Positions 63,194 through 64,000 of a stretch of 64,000 nucleotides of DNA are shown one piece after another. Position 1 is the first letter of the stretch; each line of letters starts with the position of its first letter. This stretch comes from VRUE01 sp963708115 (GTDB taxonomy: Bacteria; Actinomycetota; Thermoleophilia; Solirubrobacterales; 70-9). The notes under the pieces are model-generated. The model made no database searches and had not been told where the DNA came from. It worked only from the letters and a program-made list of their open reading frames with translations. The DNA lies in contig CAVPRX010000001.1 in the NCBI GenBank assembly GCA_963708115.1, positions 1,302,001 to 1,366,000 on the forward strand, written 5' to 3'. A program made the translations under genes and the position numbers.

Positions 63194-64000
63194 TCACGCG
63201 GTGGCCTTCGCCGGGTCGGCGGCGACCGCCGCCGGCGCTCCGGGCGGCGCGTGGGGAAGGTCGAGCGTGAAGGCGGTGAAGCGGCGGCTGGAGGAGATCG
63301 CGATGCGACCGTCCATCCGCTGCGCCAGCTCGCGCGCGATCGCGAGGCCGAGCCCGGAGCCGCCGGCGGAGTCGGCGGTGTAGAAGCGCTCAAAGATTCG
63401 CTTCTGCGCCCGTTGTGGGATGCCGGTGCCGTCGTCGGAGACGGTCAGCTCGGCGCGCTGGTTGACGGAGTAGATGGTCACGGTGACGCTGGTGCCCTCG
63501 GGCGTATGGGTGAGGGCGTTGTCGAGCAGGATACGGATGATCTGCCGCACCCGGTCGGGGTCGGCGGCGGCGATCACCGGCCGGTCCGGCGTGCGCAGCT
63601 CCAGGCGCGACCCACGCAGGTCGGCGCGGGCACCGAACTCGCGCGCCACGTCGCGCGCCAGCGAGCTGAGGTCGACGCTGTGGATCGCCATCACGATCCC
63701 GCCCGGCGTCGAGCTGGGAGAGGTTGAGCAGGTCAGCCGGTGAGCTTCGTCAGCCGCTCGATCTGCTGGCGCATCGTGCGCACGAACTCGGCCCGCTCCT
63801 CCGGGCTCGGGTCCTCCTCGTCGAGCAACTCGACGAAGCCGCCGAGGCTGAAGATCGGCGTGCGCAGCTCGTGCGAGGCGTTGGCGATGAACTGCTTGCG
63901 GGCGCTGTCGAGCTCGGCGAGCCGGCGCTGCATCTCGTTGAAGGTCCGGGCGAGCTGGCCGAGCTGGCCCGAGGAGTCGACCGGGATGCGGGCGGCGAAG
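63194..64000 (-). CDS. Sensor histidine kinase, 5' part outside window, two frameshifts
   Basis: The C-terminal part of a two-component sensor kinase. A HAMP-like segment (GQLGQLARTFNEMQRRLAELDSARKQF) leads into the phosphorylated H-box ASHELRTPIFSLGGFVELLDEE, then the ATPase domain with N-box RIILDNALTHTPEGT, DDGTGIP and GSGLGLAIARELAQ (G boxes). Two extra bases near 63735 and 63700 break the frame between them (DLLNLSQLDAGR reads in a third frame). No response regulator is within the window; it may lie upstream. Confidence 0.9.
   Translation of the reverse strand, partial: LRRPHPGRLLGPARPARPDLQRDAAPARRARQRPQAVHRQRLARAAHADLQPRRLRRVARRGGPEPGGAGRVRAHDAPADRAADEAHRLTCSTSPSSTPGGIVMAIHSVDLSSLARDVAREFGARADLRGSRLELRTPDRPVIAAADPDRVRQIIRILLDNALTHTPEGTSVTVTIYSVNQRAELTVSDDGTGIPQRAQKRIFERFYTADSAGGSGLGLAIARELAQRMDGRIAISSSRRFTAFTLDLPHAPPGAPAAVAADPAKATA

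Overview
High-GC actinobacterial chromosome segment, most like class Thermoleophilia (Solirubrobacterales and relatives). This is inferred from gene content: Rieske/cytochrome b/cytochrome c genes of Bacillus-type layout, a siroheme decarboxylase fusion between hemB and hemL, six MlaD genes in a row beside MMPL exporters, OtsA next to TreT, and an expanded family of secreted proteins I cannot name.

Layout. 0-10 kb: the end of a bifunctional-nuclease gene, D-Ala-D-Ala ligase, an aminotransferase, a phosphodiesterase-type hydrolase, a membrane glycosyltransferase-like gene carrying a palindromic element at each end, a YmdB-type phosphoesterase, a Vps62-like protein and an ABC exporter pair. 10-14 kb: tetrapyrrole genes hemB, ahbAB fusion, hemL and a small unknown gene. 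14-24.9 kb: secreted proteins with an MMPL exporter (minus strand), then qcrABC, menaquinone methyltransferase and polyprenyl synthase, tatA-tatC and tRNA-Lys. 25-39 kb: two secreted-family paralogs divergent from a second MMPL exporter, then six overlapping mce/mlaD genes. 39-50.2 kb: an accessory region with small secreted proteins, several winged-helix/HTH regulators, a 19-codon ORF, three more paralogs plus a remnant, and a hipBA toxin-antitoxin locus with a duplicated hipA end flanking a DUF4143 ATPase. 51-59 kb: housekeeping genes purA, helicase loader, dnaB, rplI, rpsR, ssb, rpsF. 59-64 kb: otsA, treT, an HtrA-type protease lipoprotein and a histidine kinase cut by the window end.

The most unusual signal is a family of palindromic elements at 4658-4794, 6316-6453 and 59117-59242. 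Each has a related core of about 80-90 bases bounded by exactly 24-nt inverted arms. The arms are almost perfectly self-complementary within a copy but differ between copies, and an internal hairpin shows compensatory changes. One copy lies in frame inside a protein and another supplies a stop codon. Other regulatory-looking structures are four 15-bp repeats at exact 23-bp spacing before the DUF4143 gene, a near-perfect hipBA promoter/operator, and a 19-bp palindrome that encodes a lipoprotein signal peptide.

Caution: about 40 single-base frameshifts, mostly +1, break genes that are otherwise full length, many of them essential. They cluster at 11.1-13.1, 30.7-38.4, 51.2-57.8 and 62.6-63.8 kb. 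Once the inferred indels are removed the lengths come back to whole codons, so I treat them as sequence errors rather than decay, and give the full span of each such gene.
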